Source of the DNA: an uncultured Pelagibacteraceae bacterium | Lineage (GTDB): Bacteria > Pseudomonadota > Alphaproteobacteria > Pelagibacterales > Pelagibacteraceae | DNA: 64,000 nucleotides | NCBI GenBank assembly: GCA_902579465.1 | Contig: CACHGV010000006.1 | Span: 1-64,000 of the forward strand | Direction of reading: 5' to 3' | Part shown: piece by piece, positions 16,938 to 25,652 of the stretch | Numbering within the stretch: the first letter of the stretch is position 1 | Layout of the letters: every line of letters starts with the position of its first letter | Notes under the pieces: generated by a model | The model's input: only the letters and a program-made list of their open reading frames with translations | Databases searched by the model: none | What the model was told of the DNA's origin: nothing | Translations under genes and position numbers: made by a program

Positions 16938-18011
16938 ATGAATGAAAAAAAAATAATCCTCGGAATTGAGACAAGTTGCGATGAAACTGCGGTATCAATT
17001 ATAGAAGAAGATAAAAACGGTAAGATAAAAATATTATCTAACGTAGTTTCAAGTCAATTTGATATTCATAAAGAATTTGGAGGTGTAGTTCCTGAGCTTG
17101 CAGCACGATCTCATGTTGAAAAAATTGATTTAATTGCAAAAAAAGCAATTAATGAAAGTGGTGTGAATTTAAATGATGTTTCTGCAATTGCTTCAACATA
17201 TGGTCCAGGGTTAATTGTTTGCCTTACTGTTGGTTTAAATTTTGGTAAAGCACTATCTGCAAGCTTAAATATACCTTTTATTGGTGTAAACCATCTTGAA
17301 GGGCATGCGTTAAGTCCAAAACTTAGCAAAAGCTTAGATTTCCCATATTTATTATTATTAATTTCAGGAGGACATACACAATATCTTAGTGTGAATGGAC
17401 TTGGAAAATATAAAAGATTAGGAACAACAATTGATGATGCTTTAGGAGAAGCATTTGACAAAACTGCAAAACTCCTAGGTATTGAATTTCCAGGAGGATC
17501 GAAGTTAGAAGATTTTGCAAAGCAGGGAGATGCAAATAAATTTAAACTTCCTAAACCAATTATAAATAAAGGGGGATGTAATTTATCATTTGCAGGTCTT
17601 AAAACTGCAATTTTAAGGATATCAAGCACTATAAAATCTAAACAAGAAAAATATGATCTTGCAGCATCTTTTCAAAAAACAATTGAAGAAATTTTAGAAG
17701 TAAAAACACAAATTGCATTTGATGAGTTCAAAAAGACCAACAAAAAGAAAAATAAAACTTTTGTAATCGCTGGAGGTGTTGCTGCCAACAAGGGTATTAG
17801 AAAAAAATTAATAAAAGTATGTAAGAAGAATGATTTCAGACCAATTTTTCCTGAACCAAAATTGTGTGGGGATAATGCAGCTATGATTGCACTAGTTGGT
17901 CTTAAAAAGTATAAAATCAAAAAATTTGATAATTTGGATCTTCCTGCGAGTCCAAGACTACCACTTGATGAAAATGCAAAGTTTTTAAAAGGCGCAGGTG
18001 TGAGGTTATAA
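16938..18011 (+). CDS. tsaD: tRNA N6-threonylcarbamoyladenosine transferase TsaD
   Basis: TsaD transfers the threonylcarbamoyl group to A37 of ANN-decoding tRNAs, with TsaB, TsaC and TsaE. The 357-residue protein has GIETSCDETA (9-18), the metal-binding HxxxH motif at His119/His123 (NHLEGHALSP), LLISGGHTQ and GGVAANKG. It is divergent from hemC, a common arrangement in alphaproteobacteria. A 38-codon basic ORF follows its stop directly. Confidence 0.97.
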   Translation: MNEKKIILGIETSCDETAVSIIEEDKNGKIKILSNVVSSQFDIHKEFGGVVPELAARSHVEKIDLIAKKAINESGVNLNDVSAIASTYGPGLIVCLTVGLNFGKALSASLNIPFIGVNHLEGHALSPKLSKSLDFPYLLLLISGGHTQYLSVNGLGKYKRLGTTIDDALGEAFDKTAKLLGIEFPGGSKLEDFAKQGDANKFKLPKPIINKGGCNLSFAGLKTAILRISSTIKSKQEKYDLAASFQKTIEEILEVKTQIAFDEFKKTNKKKNKTFVIAGGVAANKGIRKKLIKVCKKNDFRPIFPEPKLCGDNAAMIALVGLKKYKIKKFDNLDLPASPRLPLDENAKFLKGAGVRL

Positions 18012-18128
18012 ATGTCAAAAAGATATAGTGGTAAATCTTTCAAAGATGCTAGTGTGATGAAAAAAGCTAAATTATCTTTAAAAGAAAAAAGGATAATTAA
18101 AAGAAAAAAAAGAAAAATAACTAAATAA
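18012..18128 (+). CDS. Possible small basic protein, 38 residues
   Basis: An ATG immediately after the tsaD stop opens a 38-codon frame (begins MSKRYSGKSFKDASVMKKAK, then a Lys/Arg tail). The abutting start is typical of coupled genes in this genome. Composition is extremely basic, so nucleic-acid binding is conceivable, but it may be a chance frame in A-rich DNA. I have no family match. Confidence 0.4.
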   Translation: MSKRYSGKSFKDASVMKKAKLSLKEKRIIKRKKRKITK

Positions 18129-18146
18129 TCTAATACAACTTATTAC

Positions 18147-19097
18147 TTAATAATTAGAATTTTTTAGATAATATTTTATCATTAATTTAACCATTTTTTT
18201 TCCATATATATAGTTTTTCTTAACAATATTGTTTTTCACTAAACTCTCTCGGTATTTTGATGTTTTAATTTTAATATCTATAGGTCTTAAAAATTTCTTA
18301 TCTTGTATGATATATTTCTTATAATCTAATTTAAAATAATCAAAAGCAAACTTAAGCATTTTTTTTGCAGATAAACATTTTCCATTAGAAATAATAAAGT
18401 CTTGTGGTTCTTTTTTTAAAAATTTAAACAATAATTCACACTGATCGTCACACCAATTCCATTCCCTTTGAATATCTAAATTACCAAATTTAGTTTTAAT
18501 TTTATACTTATATGCATTGATTGCAGCCATACATACTTTAGGAATAAAGAAAGATTTATCTCTAAGAGTAGATTCTGTATTGAAAATTATTGCATTGTAT
18601 GCCTTTAAATTATATTTTTCTCTATAAAGTTTAGTTAAATTAAATCCTTTTAGTTTACTTATTCCGTATGGATTTACAGGATATTTTTTACTTCTAAGAG
18701 AAATTTTTCCTTTGAGATTACCATACATTTCAGATGAGGCTGCATAAATAAATTTAATATTTTTGTCAATTTTGTAGATACATTCTAAGACATTTTTGCA
18801 TCCAATAAAATTACTCCTAAATGTCTCTTTTTTTTTTACGAAGGAAATGTTTGGCGAGCTTTGACCAGCAAAATAAAAAATATTTTGTGGTTTGTATTTT
18901 TCAATAATCTTAATAATTTTTTCTTTGTTATAAATATCTAAAACAATTACTTCAAAAAAAAAATTTTTAGTTATAGATTTTTTAAATCTTGAAGTAATGA
19001 TTACCTTTTCTTTTTTTTTATTTAATAAATTTTTTAAGGAAATACCGAATTGTCCTGTACCTCCAATAATTAGTGAATGACATTTAGAATTAATCAT
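18147..19097 (-). CDS. NAD-dependent epimerase/dehydratase, GDP-mannose 4,6-dehydratase-like
   Basis: The 316-residue protein is an extended short-chain dehydrogenase acting on a nucleotide sugar. It shows the NAD-binding GGTGQFG (13-19), the catalytic Ser in YAASSEMYG, the YxxxK pair in PYGISKLKG, and GNLDIQREWNWCDD, which parallels the GDP-mannose 4,6-dehydratase signature. The order of motifs fits GMD, but residues around the sugar pocket differ, so the substrate is open. It is alone, unusually A/T- and Lys-rich, and inserted between tsaD and the EVE gene; a role in surface polysaccharide is likely. Confidence 0.8.
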   Translation of the reverse strand: MINSKCHSLIIGGTGQFGISLKNLLNKKKEKVIITSRFKKSITKNFFFEVIVLDIYNKEKIIKIIEKYKPQNIFYFAGQSSPNISFVKKKETFRSNFIGCKNVLECIYKIDKNIKFIYAASSEMYGNLKGKISLRSKKYPVNPYGISKLKGFNLTKLYREKYNLKAYNAIIFNTESTLRDKSFFIPKVCMAAINAYKYKIKTKFGNLDIQREWNWCDDQCELLFKFLKKEPQDFIISNGKCLSAKKMLKFAFDYFKLDYKKYIIQDKKFLRPIDIKIKTSKYRESLVKNNIVKKNYIYGKKMVKLMIKYYLKNSNY

Positions 19098-19317
19098 GTT
19101 TTTTTTTAAGATTATTTTTTAACATTTTTTTCAAATTTTTATTATTTACTTATATTGTAATATAACTTAAAAATAATCTCTTTAATTATGACTAAATTTT
19201 ACTTTCTGAGTAAACCAGAAATAAGAATTTGTCTAACAATCTGTGGTAAATATTTCATAAAAATATCATAAAGGAAAAATGTAAGTTATAATAACAATCA
19301 GTGAAATAAATTATTAA
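19098..19317. other. 220-base gene-free gap upstream of the EVE gene
   Basis: This stretch separates the divergent epimerase and EVE genes. It is A/T-rich with no hairpin terminator or RNA gene that I can see. A 27-codon frame at 19188-19271 is too short to trust. It must contain the promoters for both flanking genes; one TATAAT-like stretch is TATAAC at 19161-19166, which is weak evidence. Confidence 0.4.
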
Positions 19318-19734
19318 ATGAATTATTGGTTAATGAAATCTGAACCTGATGTATGGTCAATTGATCAACAAATCAGAGCTGGAGAAAAAGGAGCTAACTG
19401 GGATGGAGTAAGAAATTACCAAGCAGCAAGTAATTTAAAAAAAATGGAAAAGGGAGATCTTTGTTTTTTTTATCACTCTAATATTGGTAAAGAGATAGTT
19501 GGTATAGTTGAAGTTATTAAAACAGCATTCATTGATCCAACAGATAAGGAAAAAAGGTTTGTTGCAGTTAAAGTTAGATTTAAAAATAAACTTCAAAATC
19601 CTGTAACACTTGAAAACATCAAAAAAACAAAGGCTTTGGAGAACTTATCTCTAATTAGACAAAGTAGACTATCTGTCATGCCTATTGATACTAAAAGCTG
19701 GAAAATAATTTTGAAGATGGGTAGAATTAATTAA
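19318..19734 (+). CDS. EVE domain protein
   Basis: This 138-residue single-domain protein matches the EVE (PUA-like) fold. The start [14 protein letters not shown] and [25 protein letters not shown] and GIVEV are all family landmarks. EVE domains bind modified bases in nucleic acid; in alphaproteobacteria a stand-alone EVE gene often lies near tsaD, and the gene keeps that neighbourhood here apart from the epimerase insertion. No effector domain is fused. Confidence 0.93.
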   Translation: MNYWLMKSEPDVWSIDQQIRAGEKGANWDGVRNYQAASNLKKMEKGDLCFFYHSNIGKEIVGIVEVIKTAFIDPTDKEKRFVAVKVRFKNKLQNPVTLENIKKTKALENLSLIRQSRLSVMPIDTKSWKIILKMGRIN

Positions 19735-19744
19735 AAAAAAATTC

Positions 19745-21727
19745 ATGCCTAAAAAAAAAGTTAAAAAAAAAGTAATCTCTAAAAAACCTAAAGAGACAGT
19801 TTATAAAACTAAGAAAGAATGGATAAGTAAAGCTACCGTTAATAAATCTCAATATCTAAAGAAATATAACGAGTCGATTAAAGACAACGATGGATTTTGG
19901 AAAAAAGAAGGAAAAAGAATTAATTGGATTAAACCTTATAAAAAAATTAAAGACGTTAAATATAGTAAAGATGATGTTCATATAAAATGGTTCTATGATG
20001 GTACTCTAAATGCCTCAGCGAATTGCATTGATAGGCATCTTAAAAAAAGTGCTCACAAAACTGCAATAATATGGGTAGGTGACGATCCCAAAGTTCAAAA
20101 AAAAATTACATATAAAGAACTTCATAAAGAAGTTTCAAAAGCAGCAAATGGATTAAAAAATTTGGGAGTTCAAAAAGGAGATAGAGTAACTATTTATCTT
20201 ACTATGATACCAGAACTTGCCTACACAATGCTTGCATGTGCTAGAATAGGTGCAGTTCACTCCATAATATTTGGAGGTTTTTCACCAGATAGTATTTCAG
20301 GTAGAATTAATGATTGCGAATCTGACTATGTTATAACTGCAGATGAAGGTGTAAGAGGTGGCAAAACAATCCCTTTAAAATCTATTACAGATGAAGCTTT
20401 ACAAAGCTGTCCAAACGTAAAGAAATGTATCGTTGTAAAGAGAACAGGTAGCAAAAAAATTGATTGGTACAATGATCGTGATGTTTGGTATCACAAAATG
20501 ATTAGTAAAGTTTCAGCAAAATGTGAGCCTGAGGAAATGAATGCTGAAGATCCATTATTCATTCTTTACACATCTGGTTCAACCGGAAAACCAAAAGGTG
20601 TGCTACATACTACTGGCGGATACATGGTTTATGCATCAATGACTCACCAATATATTTTTAATTATAGGCCAAAAGATATTTATTGGTGCACAGCTGATAT
20701 AGGTTGGGTTACGGGACATAGTTATATTATTTACGGTCCACTTGCTAATGGAGCAACCACAATAATGTTTGAAGGGATACCTACTTATCCTGATACATCT
20801 AGATGGTGGCAAATAGTTGATAAATATAAAGTAAATATTTTCTATACAGCTCCAACAGCAATTAGAGCTTTGATGAGAGAAGGGGATAAACCTGTAAAGA
20901 AAACATCTAGAAAAACTCTAAAACTTTTAGGCACTGTTGGTGAACCAATTAATCCTGAAGCGTGGGAATGGTATTACAAAACTGTTGGTGACAGTAGATG
21001 TCCGATTGTTGACACTTGGTGGCAAACAGAAACAGGCGGAATTTTAATCAGCCCTCAAACTGGAGCAATAGATTTAAAACCTGGTTCTGCAACAAAACCA
21101 TTTTATGGAATTAAACCAGAGATTCTTGACAAAGATGGCAAGGTTTTAAAAGGAGAAGCGCAAGGTAGACTTTGTATTTCACAATCATGGCCTGGACAAA
21201 TGAGAAGTGTATATGGTGACCATCAAAGATTTATAGATACTTATTTTTCACAGTTTGATGGAAAGTACTTTACGGGTGATGGCTGCAGAAGAGATAAGGA
21301 TGGATACTATTGGATTACTGGAAGAGTAGATGATGTAATTATTGTTTCAGGACACAATTTAGGTACTGCAGAAATTGAAAGTGCCTTTGTAGCTCATCCA
21401 AAAGTTGCTGAAGCAGCAGTAGTTGGTTATCCTCATGATATTAAGGGAAACGGGCTATACTGTTATGTAACTTTAAATGCTGGAGAGAAAAGCACTCTTG
21501 ATTTAGAAAGAGATTTGAAGCTATGGGTGAGAAAACAAATTGGTCCAATTGCAACTCCTGACTTAATTCAATTTGCCCCAGGTCTTCCGAAAACTAGATC
21601 TGGAAAAATAATGAGAAGAATTTTAAGAAAAATCGCTGCTAATGAGCATGGTCAGTTAGGAGATACAACCACTTTAGCTGATCCTTCAGTTGTTGAAAGT
21701 TTAGTAGATAACAGAAAAAATATTTAA
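19745..21727 (+). CDS. acs: Acetyl-CoA synthetase
   Basis: Acs activates acetate to acetyl-CoA through acetyl-AMP. The 660-residue protein is full length, with a Lys-rich N-terminal extension (about 30 residues). AMP-binding motifs are [20 protein letters not shown] and [20 protein letters not shown], and the regulatory lysine is Lys621 in [11 protein letters not shown], whose acetylation switches the enzyme off in other bacteria. Ten bases separate it from the EVE gene. With the DUF4212/symporter pair downstream it suggests an acetate uptake and activation module. Confidence 0.96.
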   Translation: MPKKKVKKKVISKKPKETVYKTKKEWISKATVNKSQYLKKYNESIKDNDGFWKKEGKRINWIKPYKKIKDVKYSKDDVHIKWFYDGTLNASANCIDRHLKKSAHKTAIIWVGDDPKVQKKITYKELHKEVSKAANGLKNLGVQKGDRVTIYLTMIPELAYTMLACARIGAVHSIIFGGFSPDSISGRINDCESDYVITADEGVRGGKTIPLKSITDEALQSCPNVKKCIVVKRTGSKKIDWYNDRDVWYHKMISKVSAKCEPEEMNAEDPLFILYTSGSTGKPKGVLHTTGGYMVYASMTHQYIFNYRPKDIYWCTADIGWVTGHSYIIYGPLANGATTIMFEGIPTYPDTSRWWQIVDKYKVNIFYTAPTAIRALMREGDKPVKKTSRKTLKLLGTVGEPINPEAWEWYYKTVGDSRCPIVDTWWQTETGGILISPQTGAIDLKPGSATKPFYGIKPEILDKDGKVLKGEAQGRLCISQSWPGQMRSVYGDHQRFIDTYFSQFDGKYFTGDGCRRDKDGYYWITGRVDDVIIVSGHNLGTAEIESAFVAHPKVAEAAVVGYPHDIKGNGLYCYVTLNAGEKSTLDLERDLKLWVRKQIGPIATPDLIQFAPGLPKTRSGKIMRRILRKIAANEHGQLGDTTTLADPSVVESLVDNRKNI

Positions 21728-22350
21728 ATTTTTATTAATTTAGAGAACTCTTCTTTAATATTATCCCATTTCAAAATCATCGAATTGAGAACAATTTTTC
21801 TATCTAAAGTTTTTAATTCATTTGCTACAGGAGCCCAATTATATAAAGCCAAAGCACTCTCATTAAATGGCCAAGATTTATAATATTCCTCCCATTTAAT
21901 TTGATCTAATCTTTTTTTAAAACTTATTCTTGCTTCATCAACAATTTCTATTGGCATACCATTTGCCAGCTCGTTATCGAGAATATTATTGTAAATTTCA
22001 GAGGCTTTATTTGTTTCTTTATAATTAAAATAAACATTTAAATATGAAATTGTATAAAATGACAAATCCTGAAGCGAGATAGCATATATATTCCATTTAG
22101 CAGTGTTAATTGATTTTAAAAATGTTTCGTCGTCAAAATGAAGAACCCATTTAGTACCCATTCTTGTTTTCAAATAGTTATATAATGTAACTTGAGATAC
22201 CCATGCTGATTTTTGCTGAATAAATTCTTTAAGATCCTCAATATTTTTAATTTTTTTTTTAGGCAGAATACCTTTAAACATTGCAACTAAATAAACTTTA
22301 AAGTCCTCAAGTTTTATATCTTTCAAGTTGAATCTGTATTTAAGGGCCAT
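21724..22350 (-). CDS. Conserved hypothetical protein, 208 residues
   Basis: I do not recognise a named family. The protein is soluble, probably mostly helical and rich in Trp and aromatic residues ([35 protein letters not shown]). The pattern suggests a conserved protein rather than a chance frame. Its 3' end overlaps that of acs by 4 bases (convergent), and it diverges from the DUF4212 gene over 121 bases. Confidence 0.65.
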   Translation of the reverse strand: MALKYRFNLKDIKLEDFKVYLVAMFKGILPKKKIKNIEDLKEFIQQKSAWVSQVTLYNYLKTRMGTKWVLHFDDETFLKSINTAKWNIYAISLQDLSFYTISYLNVYFNYKETNKASEIYNNILDNELANGMPIEIVDEARISFKKRLDQIKWEEYYKSWPFNESALALYNWAPVANELKTLDRKIVLNSMILKWDNIKEEFSKLIKI

Positions 22351-22471
22351 TTAGTTAACTAATATGATGATGTATAATGTAAAAATGACACAATATCGAG
22401 CATTTTTAGGGGTTTAAATATGTTTCATTATCGGTATGGTTATTTTTTTTAACCTATAGGAGAGAGAAAAA

Positions 22472-22738
22472 ATGTCAAAACAAGAACAACACTGGGAAAA
22501 AACCAGGAACTTGCTCTTTATTACATTAGCAATTTGGTTTGTTTTCTCAATTGGCATCTTTCTTTTTGGAGCCGAAATGCAAGAATCAAGCATTAGACCA
22601 TTTGGATATCCTTTAACGTATTGGTTTACATGCCAGGGATCACTTGCAATCTTCGTCATTCTCATTTTTTGGTTTGCAGGTCGACAAGAAAAAATAGATG
22701 ATGAATTTGGGTTCTCTGAAAGAGAGGGTGACAAATGA
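22472..22738 (+). CDS. DUF4212 small subunit of sodium:solute symporter
   Basis: This 88-residue protein has two hydrophobic helices (about 14-34 and 55-70) and follows the DUF4212 pattern: HWEKTRNLLFITLAIWFVFS and FGYPLTYWFTCQGSLAIF. DUF4212 proteins are encoded directly before VC_2705-type symporters and are thought to be their partner subunit. A good ribosome binding site (AGGAGAG) precedes the ATG. The coding end overlaps the symporter start by 4 bases. The 121-base upstream region must hold the promoter. Confidence 0.92.
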   Translation: MSKQEQHWEKTRNLLFITLAIWFVFSIGIFLFGAEMQESSIRPFGYPLTYWFTCQGSLAIFVILIFWFAGRQEKIDDEFGFSEREGDK

Positions 22739-24546
22739 TAAAAGGTAAATTTATTGATAATCTACCAAAAGTCTACGGAATATATACTGGAGGTTTCCTT
22801 GTATTTATTATTCTGATGGCTATAGCTGAACAAGCTGGAATGTCTGCAAAATTGATTGGTATCTTTTTTGTTGCCTTTACAGTTTTGATTTATGCTTTAA
22901 TTGGTTGGTTGTCTAGAACACTTCAAGTTGACGCTTATTATGTAGCTGGGAGACAAGTTCCGACTGTATTTAATGGAATGGCAACCGCCGCTGACTGGAT
23001 GTCAGGTGCATCTTTCGTTGCTATGGCTGGTGGAATTTATTTCAAAGGCTACGGATATATGGCTCTACTTGTTGGGTGGACTGGTGGATATGTACTAGTT
23101 GCTTCGTTGTTAGCACCGTATTTAAGAAAATTTGGATGTTATACAGTTCCAGATTTCATAGGAACTCGTTATGGTGGAAACCTAGCAAGATTTAGTGCAG
23201 TCATAGTTTTAACAGTTGCTTCATTCACTTATGTAACAGCTCAAATTAATGCAACAGGTACAATTGCATCTGTAGCATTGGATATTCCATTTGGAATAGC
23301 TGTGTATGTTGGACTAGCAAGTATTTTGATGTGCTCGATGCTTGGTGGAATGAGAGCTGTTACTTGGACACAGGTGGCTCAATATATTGTATTAATTATA
23401 GCTTACTTACTTCCAGTATTTTGGATTAGCAGTAAGTTGGGAGCAGGTTTCTTCCCACACTTTATGTTAGCTGATGAAGTTGCAAGAATTGCAGAACTAG
23501 AAGGTCAATTTGGTTTTGTTAAAAACTCTGCTGCTGATTTAGCAACAGTTCCAAAAGGTTTAGCTGGAATAACTAAAGCGCACTCATCAGTTAATGCAAC
23601 TCCTTGGGCGTTTATTTCATTAGCAGTGTGTATGATGGCAGGAACTGCATCATTACCTCACGTTATGATGAGATACTTTACTACTCCAAGTGTAAGAACT
23701 GCAAGAAGATCAGTAGGTTGGTCACTATTCTTTATTTTCCTACTTTATTCTTCTGCACCGATGTTAGCTACATTATCTAAACTGTCTTTAATAGACCCAA
23801 CACTACCGACAGGAATTATTGGTAAAACAATTGCGGAAGTTCAAGCTATTGATTGGTATCAAAACTGGAACCAAGCAAACTTAATGTTTATCAGTGACTT
23901 TAATGGTAATGGAACTCTTGAGCTTAACGAGTTCTTTATGGGTGGTAAAGCTGTTGTATTAGCAACACCAGAGATTGCCGGATTGCCTTATGTAATTTCA
24001 GGTCTAGTTGCTGCTGGAGGTATGGCAGCTGCAATGTCAACTGCAGATGGATTAGTGTTAGCAATATCAAATGCGTTATCTCATGATATTTACTACAAAA
24101 TAATTAATCCAAAAGCTGAGACAGCAAAAAGACTAATTGTTGCAAGGGTATTACTTGTATTAATTGGTTTTGCAGGAGCAACAATAGCCGCATTAGAGAT
24201 ACAAGGTATCTTAGGTTCGGTGATTTGGGCTTTTGACTTTGCTATGTCAGGACTATTTTTCCCACTTGTACTTGGTGTATGGTGGAAGAGAGCTAATGCG
24301 CCAGGAGCTGTTGCGGGAATGCTACTAGGGCTTATATCTGGAACTGCTTACCTAATATGGGTAAGAAGTGGAGGATCTGGTTTCTTAGGTATAACTCAAC
24401 TAACATTTGGAATAGTTGGATCAGCTGTGAGTTTAGTTTCTATGGTTGTTGTTAGTTTAATAACTGCAGCACCAGACGCAGCTACTCAGAAGATGGTTGA
24501 TGATGTACGTATACCAAGTGGTAAAACGGTACTAGCACAGAAATAA
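22735..24546 (+). CDS. Sodium:solute symporter, VC_2705/ActP-like
   Basis: The 603-residue protein is a multi-helix SSS-family transporter that moves an organic acid with sodium. Landmarks are DAYYVAGRQVPTVFNGMATA, ADWMSGASFVAMAG, GTASLPHVMMRYFT and AAAMSTADGLVLAISNALSHD. The DUF4212 partner and the acs gene upstream point to acetate or another short carboxylate, as for ActP. A soluble loop contains DFNGNGTLELNE (388-399), a canonical EF-hand calcium loop pattern. The gene ends at a strong terminator. Confidence 0.93.
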   Translation: MIKGKFIDNLPKVYGIYTGGFLVFIILMAIAEQAGMSAKLIGIFFVAFTVLIYALIGWLSRTLQVDAYYVAGRQVPTVFNGMATAADWMSGASFVAMAGGIYFKGYGYMALLVGWTGGYVLVASLLAPYLRKFGCYTVPDFIGTRYGGNLARFSAVIVLTVASFTYVTAQINATGTIASVALDIPFGIAVYVGLASILMCSMLGGMRAVTWTQVAQYIVLIIAYLLPVFWISSKLGAGFFPHFMLADEVARIAELEGQFGFVKNSAADLATVPKGLAGITKAHSSVNATPWAFISLAVCMMAGTASLPHVMMRYFTTPSVRTARRSVGWSLFFIFLLYSSAPMLATLSKLSLIDPTLPTGIIGKTIAEVQAIDWYQNWNQANLMFISDFNGNGTLELNEFFMGGKAVVLATPEIAGLPYVISGLVAAGGMAAAMSTADGLVLAISNALSHDIYYKIINPKAETAKRLIVARVLLVLIGFAGATIAALEIQGILGSVIWAFDFAMSGLFFPLVLGVWWKRANAPGAVAGMLLGLISGTAYLIWVRSGGSGFLGITQLTFGIVGSAVSLVSMVVVSLITAAPDAATQKMVDDVRIPSGKTVLAQK

Positions 24547-24558
24547 ATAATAAAACTT

Positions 24559-24589
24559 AGGGGGGGCGATTAAGTTCCCCCCTTTTTTT
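24559..24589 (+). terminator. Rho-independent terminator
   Basis: A run of G (24560-24566) pairs with CCCCCC (24577-24582) over a 10-base loop, followed by TTTTTTT (24583-24589). It is the clearest intrinsic terminator in the window and ends the symporter operon. Confidence 0.93.
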
Positions 24590-24597
24590 CTAAAATT

Positions 24598-24948
24598 ATG
24601 TCTGCTAACTTTCATCCTTTAGTTTATATAATTGATTACATTTTAGGTGTCATTATGTGGACATTAATTGGAAGAGTGGCAATGAATATATTTCAGAAAG
24701 AAGATTCACAATTTTTCTTTATGAAAGTATTTGTGAAACTTACAAATCCACTTATAAAAATATTTAAACCAATTACTCCAAGCTTCATTATAGGACCTTT
24801 AGTACCACTTTATGTGGCGTGGTTCTTTTATATGGGTCGTTTCTATTTAATGCCTTATTTACTTGGCTATTCAGTTATGGGTATGCTTTCTTTTCCTCTT
24901 GAGAGTGAAATAGCTCGAGAAATATATAGAATTTTTAGCAAAAACTAA
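24598..24948 (+). CDS. YggT-like membrane protein
   Basis: This 116-residue protein has three or four hydrophobic helices. It contains FVKLTNPLIKIFKPITPSFI, which resembles the proline-bearing loop of YggT proteins (compare the other YggT protein at 13898-14188, TDPILNKIRGFLPS). It is therefore a divergent, longer relative. It starts 9 bases after the symporter terminator and is followed by rpe after 43 bases. Function unknown. Confidence 0.7.
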   Translation: MSANFHPLVYIIDYILGVIMWTLIGRVAMNIFQKEDSQFFFMKVFVKLTNPLIKIFKPITPSFIIGPLVPLYVAWFFYMGRFYLMPYLLGYSVMGMLSFPLESEIAREIYRIFSKN

Positions 24949-24991
24949 TTCAAATAGAACAAAAAATTGATACTAATATTTTTAGTATCAA

Positions 24992-25651
24992 ATGAAAAAA
25001 ATTCAAATTTCTCCGTCTATATTATCTGCTGACTTCAGCCAGCTTGGTAGTGAAATTAGAAAGCTAGAAGAAGGTGGAGCTGACTTAATTCATGTCGATG
25101 TAATGGATGGTCACTTTGTTCCAAATTTAACGATAGGACCTCCAGTAATAAAGAACTTAAGAAAATACACCAAGCTTCCATTTGATGTACACTTAATGAT
25201 TTCTCCAGTACATGAATACATTGAAAAATATGCAGATGCTGGTGCTGATATAATAACTATTCATCCTGAAGCAACTAAAAACTTAAAAGAAACTGTAAGT
25301 TTGATAAAAAAATTTGGTAAAAAAGTTGGCGTATCTTTAAACCCAAAGACTGAAATAAAAACTTTAATAGATGAAATAGAAAATATTGATTTAGTTTTAG
25401 TTATGAGTGTTAATCCTGGATTTGGTGGGCAAAAATTTATGCCTGAAGTATTAGATAAAATAAAAGAATTAAAAAAAATAAAGGATGAAAGTAAATATCA
25501 CTTTGATATTGAAGTTGATGGAGGAATTAATTTTAGTAATTCAAAAATAATCTTAGAAGCTGGGGCAGATATTTTAGTATCTGGAACTACAGTTTTTAAA
25601 GAGAATGATGGTGATATTAAAGTTAATATTGAAACACTAAAATCAATGTGA
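24992..25651 (+). CDS. rpe: Ribulose-phosphate 3-epimerase
   Basis: Rpe interconverts ribulose 5-phosphate and xylulose 5-phosphate in the pentose phosphate pathway. The 219-residue TIM barrel has ISPSILSADFSQLG at the start, HVDVMDGHFVPNLT with metal-binding His and Asp, DVHLMI, VMSVNPGFGGQKF and EVDGGIN. All metal and catalytic residues are present. The heparinase-like gene begins one base after its stop. Confidence 0.97.
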   Translation: MKKIQISPSILSADFSQLGSEIRKLEEGGADLIHVDVMDGHFVPNLTIGPPVIKNLRKYTKLPFDVHLMISPVHEYIEKYADAGADIITIHPEATKNLKETVSLIKKFGKKVGVSLNPKTEIKTLIDEIENIDLVLVMSVNPGFGGQKFMPEVLDKIKELKKIKDESKYHFDIEVDGGINFSNSKIILEAGADILVSGTTVFKENDGDIKVNIETLKSM

Positions 25652-25652
25652 A

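Noticed and set aside
19188-19271. A 27-codon open frame in the gap upstream of the EVE gene
   Set aside because: Too short, no ribosome binding site and no recognisable family; chance frames are common in A/T-rich DNA.
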